From NCBI RefSeq assembly GCF_036013935.1, contig NZ_CP107902.1, positions 124,001 to 188,000 on the forward strand: a stretch of DNA of 64,000 nucleotides, read 5' to 3'. Each line of letters opens with the position of its first letter. Positions within the stretch are counted from its first letter, which is position 1. Below the pieces are notes generated by a model. That model had not been told where the DNA came from, ran no database searches, and worked only from the letters and a program-made list of their open reading frames with translations. Shown here piece after piece: positions 17,851-26,028 of this stretch. The position numbers were made by a program, and so were the translations under genes. Source of the DNA: Streptomyces sp. NBC_00461. Its GTDB lineage: Bacteria; Actinomycetota; Actinomycetes; Streptomycetales; Streptomycetaceae.

Positions 17851-18680
17851 GGCGCCATGGCCGGCTGTTGGTCACCGCCACGTGCTATGCCGTGGCCGAG
17901 CACCTGCGTAACCGGTTTGCCATGGTGCTGGTCGCCGGATTCATTCCCACGTGGACGGCTTTGGCTTACCTGGCCGTGCCCAATGCGCCGGCCGAGTTGC
18001 GTCTGAGGGCCACCGGGCAGCTTCTGCGGCCCGCCGGTAACCAGCTGTCCGAGATCACCGGCGCGCTTAACGCCGTCAGCCTCATCGTCGGGTTCATGAT
18101 GTTCGCGGCCGCTTTCTCCGGCGGACATTTCGATCGCCGTCTGGTTATGGCCGGGTACCCGCGCATCCACCTAGTCGTCGCCAAGATGAGCGCTCTTGTT
18201 CTGGCATCGGGCGCCGTCGCCGTCTATGCCGTCGCCGTCACGCACTTCTTGTGGACGCCGTGGCAGCCGGTTCTCCTGGCTGCGGCCCTGTTCTGCGCCG
18301 CCTTGACCTACGGCGCCATCGGAGTCGCTCTCGGCTCCCTGCTGCGCCGAGAGGTCGAGGGCATGTTCGCCATCGTCATGATCAGCGTTATCGATGTATA
18401 CCTGCAGAACCCCATCGCCAGCTCCGGGTCCGACAGCCCCATCGTGCGACTACTGCCCTCATACGGCGCCGTGCAGGCAAGTACCGCCGCCGGGTTCTCC
18501 GACACCGCGCTACCTGGCTATCTTGCTGTCCAGCTCCTGTGGTTCACCGGCGCCGCCCTGATCGGCCTCCTCGCCTTCCAGCGACGCACACGCAACACGT
18601 TGTCCCTCAGCCCCCGCCACCCTCGCCGGCGGCTGCCTGAGCAGACCGTCCGGAGCTGTGTGGAGGAGACAGAGGTCTGA
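17847..18680 (+). CDS. ABC-2-type transporter permease
   Basis: 277 aa, with ATG overlapping the ATPase stop (ATGA). Six hydrophobic segments are visible: about 25-47, 72-93, 113-135, 142-165 (LAAALFCAALTYGAIGVALG), 172-190, and 222-245. It has the ABC-2 membrane layout with a basic C-terminal tail. It ends 96 bases from the convergent prenyltransferase gene. A truncated second copy of the same permease lies in inverted orientation at 16537-17022. Confidence 0.8.
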   Translation: MRRHGRLLVTATCYAVAEHLRNRFAMVLVAGFIPTWTALAYLAVPNAPAELRLRATGQLLRPAGNQLSEITGALNAVSLIVGFMMFAAAFSGGHFDRRLVMAGYPRIHLVVAKMSALVLASGAVAVYAVAVTHFLWTPWQPVLLAAALFCAALTYGAIGVALGSLLRREVEGMFAIVMISVIDVYLQNPIASSGSDSPIVRLLPSYGAVQASTAAGFSDTALPGYLAVQLLWFTGAALIGLLAFQRRTRNTLSLSPRHPRRRLPEQTVRSCVEETEV

Positions 18681-18776
18681 TCCTCGCGGCCTTCTCGCGG
18701 AGAGCGGTCGCCTCCTCATCGCTCGTTCGGGATGGTGCGTGCTGCGGTCGTCGTGCGGCTCCGGGGCCGCATCGTG

Positions 18777-20609
18777 CTACGCGTTCTCGGTGTCTGTGCG
18801 GGCGGCGGCCCAGGCGGGCGGCGCGTCGGGCGAGGGGGCTGCGCCGTAGCGGCGGCGACGGTGCATGTGGTCGCTGATCACCTGCCAGAGGTCGCGTCGG
18901 TCCACCTGCGGCCAGAGCTCGGAGGTGAAGTGCAGTTCGGCATAAGTGGCATGCCAGGGCAGAAGGTTGGACAGCCGCTGCTCGCCGCCGGTGCGCCACA
19001 GCAGATCGACGTCGGGCATCTCGGGGTAGGGGAGGTAACGCGCAAAGTCCCGCTCGGTCAGGTCACCGTGGGTGAGGTCACCGGTGCGTGCGGCGCGGGC
19101 GATGGCGCTGCCGGCCCGTGCGAGTTCGGTGCGACCGCCGTAGTCCAGGCAGAGGTTGAGCGTCAGTCCGGTGCGGTGACGGGTGGCCGCCTCTTGGTCA
19201 CGAATCTTGGCGGCAAGGTCGCAGGGGACTCGCTGCGCGTCGCCGATCCAGCGCAGCCGGATGTCGTGCCGCAGGATCCAGCCGTCCTCCAACTCGCCGC
19301 CGAGTACGCGGAAGATGTGGAAGACCTCGTCGGCGGAGCGGTTCCAGTTCTCGGTGGAGAAGGTGTAGAGGGACAGGTGGTCAAGTCCGATCTCCAGCGC
19401 TCCCATAGCCATGTCGCGCAGCACACGGACACCGGCCGTGTGGCCCGCCGTGCGCGGCAGGCCGCGGCTGTTCGCCCACCGGCCATTGCCGTCCATGATG
19501 ATCGCCACGTGGTGGGGCAGACGATCGCGGTCGATGGTCGGGGGGTGTGCCCCGCTGGGATGAGCGGGCACGGGCATCGCTGGAACGGTGACTGTGGCGG
19601 ACGGCTGCCGGGATCCGGGTGTGCGCTGTGGAGGCACTGCGGCTTGGGGACGGACCGCCGACGGTGTGTGGAGCGGGACCAGGCGCCACAGCAGGAACGC
19701 CTTCAAGCGCGCGGGGGCCATGATGCGCCATCGCGTCAGCCGGTCAGGCTCGCAGGGGCGTTGCAGGATGGCGGGCCCGCTTTTCTCGGCCATGTCCAGA
19801 CGGGCGCGGAATAAGGCGACGATGGACTGGAGCAGGATGTCGGCACCTGGGTGCAGATGGTGGCGCAACTCCGCATGGCCATCGGCGAGGCACTGACGGG
19901 CCCGTTGGAGGAGATGGGCGACCAGCGCCTGGACGTCGGGGCTGAACTGCCGCTCCGGCAGGTCACTGCCGGCGCCGGGGAATCGGCCGAGAACTTCCGC
20001 CGGCAGGGTCAGGGTTCCGCCGTGCACGTCGTCGGCCAGGTCGGCGAGGGTGTCGGTGAGGTACAGGCCGTCGAGGAAGCCGGAGACCGCGGCCAGCTGC
20101 CCGAGATCCACCGGAACGCGGACGCCGCAGCGCTCCAAGAGCCGCAGGAACTGTCCCACCCAGCCGGTGTTCTGTGACTTCACCCGCGCATGCCAGTCGT
20201 GCCACGTCGCCGGGGCGGTGCCGTCCGCGTCCGCGGCCAGGGCGGACAGCGACTCCTGAAGATCGTCCAGGTCGATCTCCCACCGCCGGACCGTGTCCAC
20301 TAGCGCCCGGCGCACCGGGTCACCGCTGCGTCCATGATCTGCCTCGGTGCGCAGGGCCGCCGTCCAGGCGGCAAGGTGCTCAGCCCGCTGAGCGGGGGTT
20401 CCTTCGGTGGTGTCGATCAGCCCGTCAGCGGTGTGGAAGGCTGCGTACAGCGCCCAGCAGGCCGGCCGGATCTGTGGTGGCATCAGGTGCAGGAGCGCGT
20501 ACTCCGCCGAGTGTGCCTCGCGCACGATTTTTCGGCAGGCGCGGTAGGCCGCCCGGACATCGGCGTCCTCGCCCGCGCCGGCCGGCGCGCCTTCTCCCAG
20601 CCGTGGCAA
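18777..20609 (-). CDS. Fused squalene/phytoene-synthase-like and cis-prenyltransferase (UppS-like) enzyme
   Basis: 610 aa. TTG 20609 is taken as start because GGAAGGA lies 6-7 bases upstream. Residues 20-310 form a squalene/phytoene synthase-type domain. The first Asp motif is ADGLID (D62, D66) and the second is DTLADLADDVHGG (D190, D194), followed by LTLPAEVL as in HpnC/HpnD/CrtB. Residues 320-360 are a Pro-rich linker. Residues 363-600 are a complete cis-prenyltransferase: HHVAIIMDGNGRWANSRG with catalytic Asp373, LYTFSTENWNR, LNLCLDYGGR, and the C-terminal LLWRTGGEQRLSN and ELHFTSELWP. One polypeptide therefore combines head-to-head coupling with head-to-tail Z-chain elongation. Probably cytosolic or membrane-associated. 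Product unknown; a long unusual isoprenoid, perhaps acylated by the neighbouring WS/DGAT and exported by the ABC pair, is an inference. Confidence 0.85.
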   Translation of the reverse strand: MPRLGEGAPAGAGEDADVRAAYRACRKIVREAHSAEYALLHLMPPQIRPACWALYAAFHTADGLIDTTEGTPAQRAEHLAAWTAALRTEADHGRSGDPVRRALVDTVRRWEIDLDDLQESLSALAADADGTAPATWHDWHARVKSQNTGWVGQFLRLLERCGVRVPVDLGQLAAVSGFLDGLYLTDTLADLADDVHGGTLTLPAEVLGRFPGAGSDLPERQFSPDVQALVAHLLQRARQCLADGHAELRHHLHPGADILLQSIVALFRARLDMAEKSGPAILQRPCEPDRLTRWRIMAPARLKAFLLWRLVPLHTPSAVRPQAAVPPQRTPGSRQPSATVTVPAMPVPAHPSGAHPPTIDRDRLPHHVAIIMDGNGRWANSRGLPRTAGHTAGVRVLRDMAMGALEIGLDHLSLYTFSTENWNRSADEVFHIFRVLGGELEDGWILRHDIRLRWIGDAQRVPCDLAAKIRDQEAATRHRTGLTLNLCLDYGGRTELARAGSAIARAARTGDLTHGDLTERDFARYLPYPEMPDVDLLWRTGGEQRLSNLLPWHATYAELHFTSELWPQVDRRDLWQVISDHMHRRRRYGAAPSPDAPPAWAAARTDTENA

Positions 20610-20907
20610 GGGATTCCTTCCAGCCGTCTGATCAGTTCTCCGGCCTTTCCAACGGGTTTCCCGCCGCCGCGCTACGGCTGACCGTCATCGTTCACCTGAA
20701 AGCGCACCTCCCCGGCCACCGGGGATGTCGCGGCGGGCCGCCCCGCTCTCCGGCTTGCTCGTACGCGGGCGGGGCGCGTGCTGCCTTGGCGGAGGTGTCT
20801 GCGCCGGACATGTAAGCAGCCCCTTCCCTCCAGCCGTGTCCCTGGGCCGGTCGAGGGCGTTAAGCGGGGAGCCCGCCGTTCCCCCACCGGTCATCCAGGT
20901 GCCAGCC
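20610..20907. promoter_or_regulatory. Divergent intergenic region between prenyltransferase and SDR genes
   Basis: The 298 bases between two divergent genes must carry promoters for both. An upstream open extension of the SDR frame exists (from 20725) but has no ribosome site or similarity. No confident -35/-10 pair was found. Confidence 0.4.
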
Positions 20908-21942
20908 ATGCCGTTGATTCCTGACTCCCCGCGCCGCCGCGCACCGTTGCCCTGGCTGCGGAGGGGAACCGACCCGTCGGGGTGGCGGTACGCAGACGTG
21001 CCGCGGCTCACCGGTCTCACCGCGGTCGTCACCGGCGGCAGCTCGGGCGTGGGACTCGCTCTCGCCGAACAACTGGCCGCGCGAGAGGCGCATGTGGTGC
21101 TCGTCGCACGCGGCGCAGGCGAAACCGAGTCCGCCGCCCGCCATCTGTGCCGCCGGGCCACCCCGGGGCACGTATCAGCGGTGCCGGTGGATCTCGCCGA
21201 CCTCGACGACATCGGCACCGCAGCGGGCCGCATCGGGGAACTGACGGACGGCCGTGTCGACATCCTGGTCAACAACGCGGGCGTTGCCGCTCTGCCAGCG
21301 ACGTGTACGCCCAGCGGGTTCGAGGCACATTTCGCGGTCAACCACCTCGGCCACTACGCCCTCACCGGCCACCTGATGCCTGCTCTGCTCGCCGCGCCCG
21401 CACCTCGGGTGGTCACGGTGTCCTCGGTCCTGCACTGGCTCGGCCGACTCGATCCTGTGACACCGCACCGGCCGGCCCGATACCACCGGTGGGGCGCCTA
21501 CTTCGCCTCCAAAGCCGCCAACCTGCTCTTCACGCACGGCCTGGACACCTGGGCACGCGCTGCCCGAGCACCGCTGACGGCCGTGTCCGCTCACCCGGGT
21601 CTCGTGCACACCAACCTCGGCTCACGCGCCCTGCGAGAGTCACGCCGCCACACCGAGGCCCGCCTGCTGGAGCATCTGCAGCGCCGCTGGCACAGTCCCA
21701 CCGAGGCCGCCCTGCCCCTGCTGAGAGCGTCCACCGACCCCACTGCGCAGGCAGGCGACTTCTTCGGGCCCGGTGGATACCTCGAGCTGTCGGGACCGGC
21801 CGTCCACGTCCGAGCCGCACCATCGACGGCATCCGCAGCAGCCGCCGATCGGCTCTGGCGGCTGTCGCAGCAGCTGACAGGCGTCGCATACCCCGCCGCC
21901 CCGCCCGCGCCACACAAGCCCGAGATCTCGACAGGGACATGA
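20908..21942 (+). CDS. Short-chain dehydrogenase/reductase (retinol dehydrogenase-like)
   Basis: ATG 20908, 344 aa. The frame is open further up, but similarity starts only after residue 30. The NAD(P) motif TGGSSGVG is at about 42-49, the NNAG motif follows (ILVNNAGVA), then NHLGHYAL. The catalytic Ser lies in VTVSSVL and YFASK supplies the Tyr-x3-Lys pair. The length and the extended substrate loop after the Ser resemble RDH/WWOX-type SDRs that act on hydrophobic alcohols. Within this cluster it could oxidise or reduce a prenyl product (inference). Its start is divergent from the fused prenyltransferase. Confidence 0.8.
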   Translation: MPLIPDSPRRRAPLPWLRRGTDPSGWRYADVPRLTGLTAVVTGGSSGVGLALAEQLAAREAHVVLVARGAGETESAARHLCRRATPGHVSAVPVDLADLDDIGTAAGRIGELTDGRVDILVNNAGVAALPATCTPSGFEAHFAVNHLGHYALTGHLMPALLAAPAPRVVTVSSVLHWLGRLDPVTPHRPARYHRWGAYFASKAANLLFTHGLDTWARAARAPLTAVSAHPGLVHTNLGSRALRESRRHTEARLLEHLQRRWHSPTEAALPLLRASTDPTAQAGDFFGPGGYLELSGPAVHVRAAPSTASAAAADRLWRLSQQLTGVAYPAAPPAPHKPEISTGT

Positions 21943-22042
21943 GACACCCCGACAAGCCGGCTGTTCACACTCTCGTCGGCCCCTCCTTGGGCGGCACTTG
22001 CCGGTGCTACCGACTCATGCCGAACGACAGGGAGAATCCGAC

Positions 22043-22519
22043 ATGATCCACCCGTGGGTCACACGGGTGGGCCGTACGCGCCTTTTCCTCGCCCTGGCCC
22101 CCCGTCTGCTGCCTCGGCTCGATGTGGCCGGCCATCGCCTCACCGGCGGTCGGCTGCTGCCGAGCCGTCTTCTGCTGCCCACCGTGCTCCTGACCACTAC
22201 CGGCCACCGCACCGGCCGGCCGCACACCACTCCCTTGTGCGCCCACAAGTACGCGGACGGCAGCTGGCTGATCGCCGCCACCAACTTCGGCCGCCCGCAC
22301 CACCCGGCCTGGAGCACCAACCTGCTCCACCACCCCCGAGGTACCGTCACTCACCGGGATCACCAGTGCGCCGTCGAAGCCACTCTCCTCCCCCCGAGCC
22401 AGCACGGTGCCATCCGCCCGGAGCTCCTGCGCATCCTTCCGATCTACGACCACTACGCCGGCCGTGCCACACACGACATCCGCATCTTCCGGCTGAGCCT
22501 GGCCATCGGCAGTCCGTAG
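22043..22519 (+). CDS. Ddn-like F420-dependent nitroreductase-family protein
   Basis: ATG 22043 with AGGGAGAAT upstream; 158 aa. LLTTTGHRTGRPHTTPLCA and WLIAATNFGRPHHPAWSTNL match the deazaflavin-dependent (Ddn) split-barrel family, whose members use reduced coenzyme F420 for hydride transfer to quinones, nitro compounds or terpenoid double bonds. The N-terminal amphipathic helix is typical of membrane association. It ends the apparent lipid/terpenoid cluster that starts at 15099. F420 dependence is inferred from family, not shown. Confidence 0.8.
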   Translation: MIHPWVTRVGRTRLFLALAPRLLPRLDVAGHRLTGGRLLPSRLLLPTVLLTTTGHRTGRPHTTPLCAHKYADGSWLIAATNFGRPHHPAWSTNLLHHPRGTVTHRDHQCAVEATLLPPSQHGAIRPELLRILPIYDHYAGRATHDIRIFRLSLAIGSP

Positions 22520-22900
22520 CGCCACTGCTCTCCCGGGCCGCGCCGCCGTATCGCCTGCTCCTCCTCGGCGGCCACCAGGCAGGGACGAGGCGGTGGCTGC
22601 CTCCGCGCCCCGTCACGACGGCATGGCCCCCAACCGCGTCCAGAGTGTCTGTCAGCGCCCGGCGCAGTGCCTCCGGTTCCCGGCGGTGTGGTCAGTGGCC
22701 GCCCATGAGGTGCAGGTCGCGCCGAAGGCGGCGGCTCTGCTGGCCGCGAGGTGTCTACCCCGAGCCCGAGCTGGGCCGCTGCGCACCGCTCCGGTCCCTG
22801 ACCTGCGCCCTCGGCATGAGTGGCGCCACCGGTCACCCCTGTCCACCGCAAACCGTGCGTCACTCCACGTAGGGCCCTTTGTGAAGATCACGAAACACTA
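22520..22900. other. Intergenic, probably eroded sequence
   Basis: No frame with credible similarity. Just before the IS, at 22871-22890, AGGGCCCTTTGTGAAGATCA resembles the terminal repeat of the neighbouring IS5-type element and may be the stub of an earlier related insertion. Confidence 0.35.
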
Positions 22901-23815
22901 GGGCCCGTCTTCAAACTGATCTTGCCCAGAGTAGGAATGACGCGAGACTGACGGCTGCCTCGTAGGAGGTGGCGGTCTTGTCGTACCTGGTGGCGATGCC
23001 GCGGAAGCCCTTGAGGCGGTTGAAGCACCGCTCAACTACGTTGCGGCGGCGATAGATTTGACGGTCGAATGCCGGTGGCCGGCCGCCGCGACTGCCGCGG
23101 TTGTGCCGGTGTCGCTGCTGGTCGGCCTTCTCCGGGATGGTGCAGACGATGCCGCGTTTGCGCAGGTAGGCGCGGAATCCTCGGGAGCTGTAGGCCTTGT
23201 CGGCGATGACCTGGTCGGGTTTGGAGCGGGGACGTCCAAGTCCGGTCCGCGGGACACGGATCCGTTCCAGAAGGGGACGTGCGCAGAGGCTGTCGTGGCG
23301 TTGGCCGGCCGTCAGCAGGATCGCGAGCGGGCGAGCCCTGCCGTCGCAAGCGAGATGGATTTTGGTGGTCAGGCCTCCTCGGGATCGGCCGAGGGCGTGA
23401 TCGTCTGTTTCGTCCGGCCGGTGGGTCCCCCTTTTCGGCCGGTGGCGGCGGCGTGCTGGTGGGCACGGACGATGGTGGAGTCGATCTGGACGAGCCAGTC
23501 GATGTCGCCGGCCGCGTCCGCCTGGGCCTGGACCTGCTGCAGGGCCCGGGTGAACACGCCGTCCAGCGCATAGCGGCGGAAGCGGGTGTAGACGGTCTGC
23601 CATGGGCCGTAGCGTTCCGGCAGGTCGCGCCAGGAGATCCCGGTCCGGATCTTGTACACCATCCCGTTGACGACCTGCCGATCCTCCACACGTGGCCGGC
23701 CCGTCGCGGCCCGCGGTATCAGCGGAGCGAGCAACTCCCACTCCTGATCGGTGAGTTCATGGCGACGTATCACCCCACCATGATCCACCATCCGGTGATC
23801 TTTGAAGACGGACCC
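22901..23815 (-). mobile_element. IS5-family (IS427-type) insertion sequence, apparently complete
   Basis: 915 bp. The left end GGGCCCGTCTTCAAA and the right end, read inward from 23815, GGGTCCGTCTTCAAA match at 14 of 15 positions. Both are flanked by TA (ACTA before, TAGT after), the short target duplication expected for this group. Inside are two overlapping transposase frames. The right end touches the CTAG that also borders the IS701-type element, so the two insertions are nested or adjacent in the same target. Confidence 0.85.
22911..23791 (-). CDS. IS427-type transposase, made by frameshift from two overlapping frames
   Basis: The first frame (23791 to 23369, 140 aa) begins MVDHGGVIRRHELTDQEWEL and holds the helix-turn-helix and first DDE residues (QIDSTIVRAHQHAA). 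The second frame continues SRGGLTTKIHLACDGRARP, then IADKAYSSRGFRAYLRKRG and VVERCFNRLKGFRGIATRYD, which supply the second Asp and the Glu, to the stop at 22911. The shift lies near 23390, where the two frames overlap. IS427-group elements normally express transposase by programmed frameshifting, so this is the expected form rather than a mutation. Confidence 0.8.
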
Positions 23816-23818
23816 TAG

Positions 23819-23842
23819 TACTCCAGTTGTAGATCGTGATCT
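23819..23842 (+). repeat. Left terminal inverted repeat of the IS701-type element
   Basis: Starts TACTCCAGTTGTAGATCG; differs from its partner at 25824-25847 by one base (T for C at position 9). It abuts the target CTAG at 23815-23818. Confidence 0.85.
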
Positions 23843-25150
23843 TCATCGTTGATGGGCGGCCTGCCGTTCGTAGTGGCAGGCCCGGGACCGGGCTTGATGG
23901 CGTCGTCGCCAGGCGGACCAGCCGAGGTGATGTGCGGCTGGGCGGATGGTGATGCTCAGTGCGGCGAACAGGTGCCGGATCTCGTTGCAGGTCAATGGGA
24001 TCAGCTCGCCTGGGGCCGGGCGGTGTTCGTGTGCGGTGGCTGCGGCCAGGAAGGCATGGGCGAGCATTGCGAGGGTGACCCAGCGGTGCCAGGACGTCCA
24101 GCGTCTGACCTGGTGTTCGTCCAGCCCGGCCAGGCCCTTGGCGGCCTGGAAGGTCTCCTCGACGGTCCACCTGCGCCCGGCCACCCGCACCAGCGTGGCC
24201 AGCGGCACCGGGGCGGCCGAGTAGCAGTGGTAGAAGGCGAGTTCACCGCTGTTGCGGTTGCGGCGAACGAGTAGATGGCGGTGACCGGGCCGGTCGTCGG
24301 CAACGTCGGCCAGGGCCCAGTCGTAGAAGCGGTGCCCCTTGGCGCCGGCGCCCGCGGAGAGCTTCTGCCAGGCCCGTTTCGGCAGCTTCTTGGCCAGTGC
24401 ATCGGCCCGCACTTTGCCCGCCCGGGTGGCGATCTGGTGATCGCAGGCGACCGCGAGGACGTAGCCGACCTGGCGGTCTTCCAGCGCGCTGCGTAGCTGC
24501 GGATTGCCTCCGTAGACCTCGTCTGCCGCCACCCAGGCGGCACGGACCCCGGCATCCAGGGTCCGGCCGATCATGCGGACGGCGAGCGCGGGCTTCGTGG
24601 CGAAGCCGACCTCCTCGGGAATCCCGGCCGACCGGCAGCGGGCCGCGTCCGTGATCCATGAGCGCGGCACATACAGTTCCCGGTCGATCGCCGCGTGCCC
24701 GCGTCGGCTGGAATAGGCGAGGTAGACGGCGACCTGGCTGTTCTCGATGCGCCCGGCAGTGCCGGTGTACTGGCGCTGCACGCCGACCGTGGCGGTGCCC
24801 TTCTTCAGGTCGCCGGTCTCATCGACCACCAACACTGCGTCCTCATCATGCAGTTGCTCGACGACGAAGCTGCGCAGCTCGTCCCGGACCGCATCGGCAT
24901 CCCACTTCGCCCTCGACAGCAGATGCTGCAGGCCGTACGGGGTGGCATCGCCGGCGTGCTCGGACAGCGTCCAGCAGTTCTTGCGTGGCAGGTCCGACAA
25001 GAGCCCGAGCACGAACTCCCGGGCCCGGCGCCGTGGTTCCACTCGGGTGAACCGTCCCGCGATGCGGCCCATCAGGACCTCGAACATGTCCTGCCAGCGG
25101 GCGGGATCTATGCTGTGGCCTGCGGCCACCGCCTGATCTTCTGTCTTCAC
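23843..25150 (-). CDS. IS701-family transposase
   Basis: 435 aa, intact. The start is followed by the conserved N-terminal helical region (FEVLMGRIAGRFTRVEPRRR). The DDE core is visible: VLVVDETGDLKKGTATVGVQ with the first Asp, AAWVAADEVYGGNPQLRSAL with the second, and RRWTVEETFQAAKGLAGLDE with the Glu. Length and motif order match IS701 (DDE) transposases. It lies next to the left terminal repeat; the stop is at the first bases inside the repeat. No frameshift, so the element may still be mobile. Confidence 0.9.
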   Translation of the reverse strand: MKTEDQAVAAGHSIDPARWQDMFEVLMGRIAGRFTRVEPRRRAREFVLGLLSDLPRKNCWTLSEHAGDATPYGLQHLLSRAKWDADAVRDELRSFVVEQLHDEDAVLVVDETGDLKKGTATVGVQRQYTGTAGRIENSQVAVYLAYSSRRGHAAIDRELYVPRSWITDAARCRSAGIPEEVGFATKPALAVRMIGRTLDAGVRAAWVAADEVYGGNPQLRSALEDRQVGYVLAVACDHQIATRAGKVRADALAKKLPKRAWQKLSAGAGAKGHRFYDWALADVADDRPGHRHLLVRRNRNSGELAFYHCYSAAPVPLATLVRVAGRRWTVEETFQAAKGLAGLDEHQVRRWTSWHRWVTLAMLAHAFLAAATAHEHRPAPGELIPLTCNEIRHLFAALSITIRPAAHHLGWSAWRRRHQARSRACHYERQAAHQR

Positions 25151-25242
25151 ACACCGATGATCAACGGTGGCCGCATCCGCGCCGCTCGCCCCCTGCGATC
25201 CGGGGGCAGGGGGCCTACCGGCGCGCCGGGCAGGGGCTAATC

Positions 25243-25773
25243 ATGTGGTCGATCACTTCACCGCCGGTGTTCCGGCGCTTCGCCGGTGCTGTCACGGCTG
25301 GCCTGGCCTTGGCGGCAACCTCAGGGTGCACGGTTCCCATCGATGCCGTCGCCGGTATCTCCGTGACCGCCGACGACCGCCTGCTCGGCGTCATGATGGT
25401 CTGCGGGCATCAGATCGACGGTGCGATCCTCTACGTCGACAGCGACGATGCCGACAAGACGGTGACGGTCGGTTCATGGACCGCCGACCACCCCCTCACG
25501 GCAGGTCTCACCACCTGGACCCTTGATCCTCCTTCTGCGGGCTGGACCGCCGACAAACCTCTCACTCCGCTCACCGCCAAGACCGCCTATGCCCTCTACG
25601 GGGGGACCGAGGACAACTCGTGGTCATCGAGCAGCGTCTCCTTCACCCTGGCCGACCGGGACCGGCTCACCCCGGGAATGGTCCGCTACGACAAGATCTC
25701 GGACAATGGTGATGAATCCGCAGTCACCGTTCCCATAGCGGAGTTCAAAGCCAGGGCCTGTCAGGACATGTAA
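25243..25773 (+). CDS. Passenger lipoprotein within the IS701-type element
   Basis: 176 aa; ATG 25243 follows GGCAGGGGCT. The signal peptide ends in a lipobox (LAATSGC), then MVCGHQIDGAILYVDSDDAD and AYALYGGTEDNSWSSSSVSF. This is a pattern I recognise from a widespread family of uncharacterised Streptomyces lipoproteins with two Cys residues (VCG and ACQDM) able to pair. It is transcribed away from the transposase and lies wholly between the two terminal repeats. It is therefore a passenger gene, probably picked up from a host chromosome. Function unknown. Confidence 0.8.
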   Translation: MWSITSPPVFRRFAGAVTAGLALAATSGCTVPIDAVAGISVTADDRLLGVMMVCGHQIDGAILYVDSDDADKTVTVGSWTADHPLTAGLTTWTLDPPSAGWTADKPLTPLTAKTAYALYGGTEDNSWSSSSVSFTLADRDRLTPGMVRYDKISDNGDESAVTVPIAEFKARACQDM

Positions 25774-25823
25774 CGCAACGGCGCCACCGGCCAGGTCGAG
25801 GCGCTTCGCCGCCACAAGACGCG

Positions 25824-25847
25824 AGATCACGATCTACAGCTGGAGTA
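25824..25847 (-). repeat. Right terminal inverted repeat of the IS701-type element
   Basis: Reads inward TACTCCAGCTGTAGATCG from 25847. It is bordered outside by CTAG at 25848-25851, matching the left flank. Confidence 0.85.
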
Positions 25848-25852
25848 CTAGG

Positions 25853-25915
25853 CGCGACAAGCTCACCCAGGACCAGCTGGACGCGCTGCGGGAACTGGGA
25901 GTGGAGTGGGCGTAA
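25853..25915 (+). pseudogene. C-terminal stub of a helicase-associated-domain protein
   Basis: Directly after the right end of the IS701-type element, 20 codons read RDKLTQDQLDALRELGVEWA and stop at TAA 25913-25915. LTxxQxxxLxxLGVEWA is the usual C-terminal end of actinobacterial proteins with helicase-associated repeats (often DEAD-box helicases). The rest of the gene is not visible on the other side of the IS pair, so it was lost by deletion or rearrangement. Confidence 0.6.
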
Positions 25916-26028
25916 CCGACTCGACCACTCCGGCCAGCCCCGCTATCGGACCGGGGATCCGGCCCCACTACTGCGTGTCGGTAACGGCGATTCCCCGCGG
26001 GCGCCCTCTCGCTGCCTGTCCGTGCCGC

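Larger units (their letters stand above)
23819..25847 (-). mobile_element. IS701-type element carrying a lipoprotein passenger gene
   Basis: 2029 bp. The 24-bp terminal inverted repeats begin TACTCCAGTTGTAGATCG (left) and, read inward from 25847, TACTCCAGCTGTAGATCG (right); they match at 23 of 24 positions. Each end is bordered by CTAG (23815-23818 and 25848-25851), the YTAR duplication typical of IS701. The transposase is on the minus strand. About 700 bp on its 5' side contain a separate plus-strand lipoprotein gene, making the element much longer than usual IS701 copies (about 1.4-1.5 kb). Confidence 0.85.

Noticed and set aside
22520..22900. Short frames that might be a regulator remnant
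   Set aside because: No frame keeps similarity for more than a few residues; only a possible IS-end stub was noted.
23369..23400. Mutation in the IS427-type transposase
   Set aside because: A frame change at this place is the normal programmed frameshift of the group, so the element is treated as intact.
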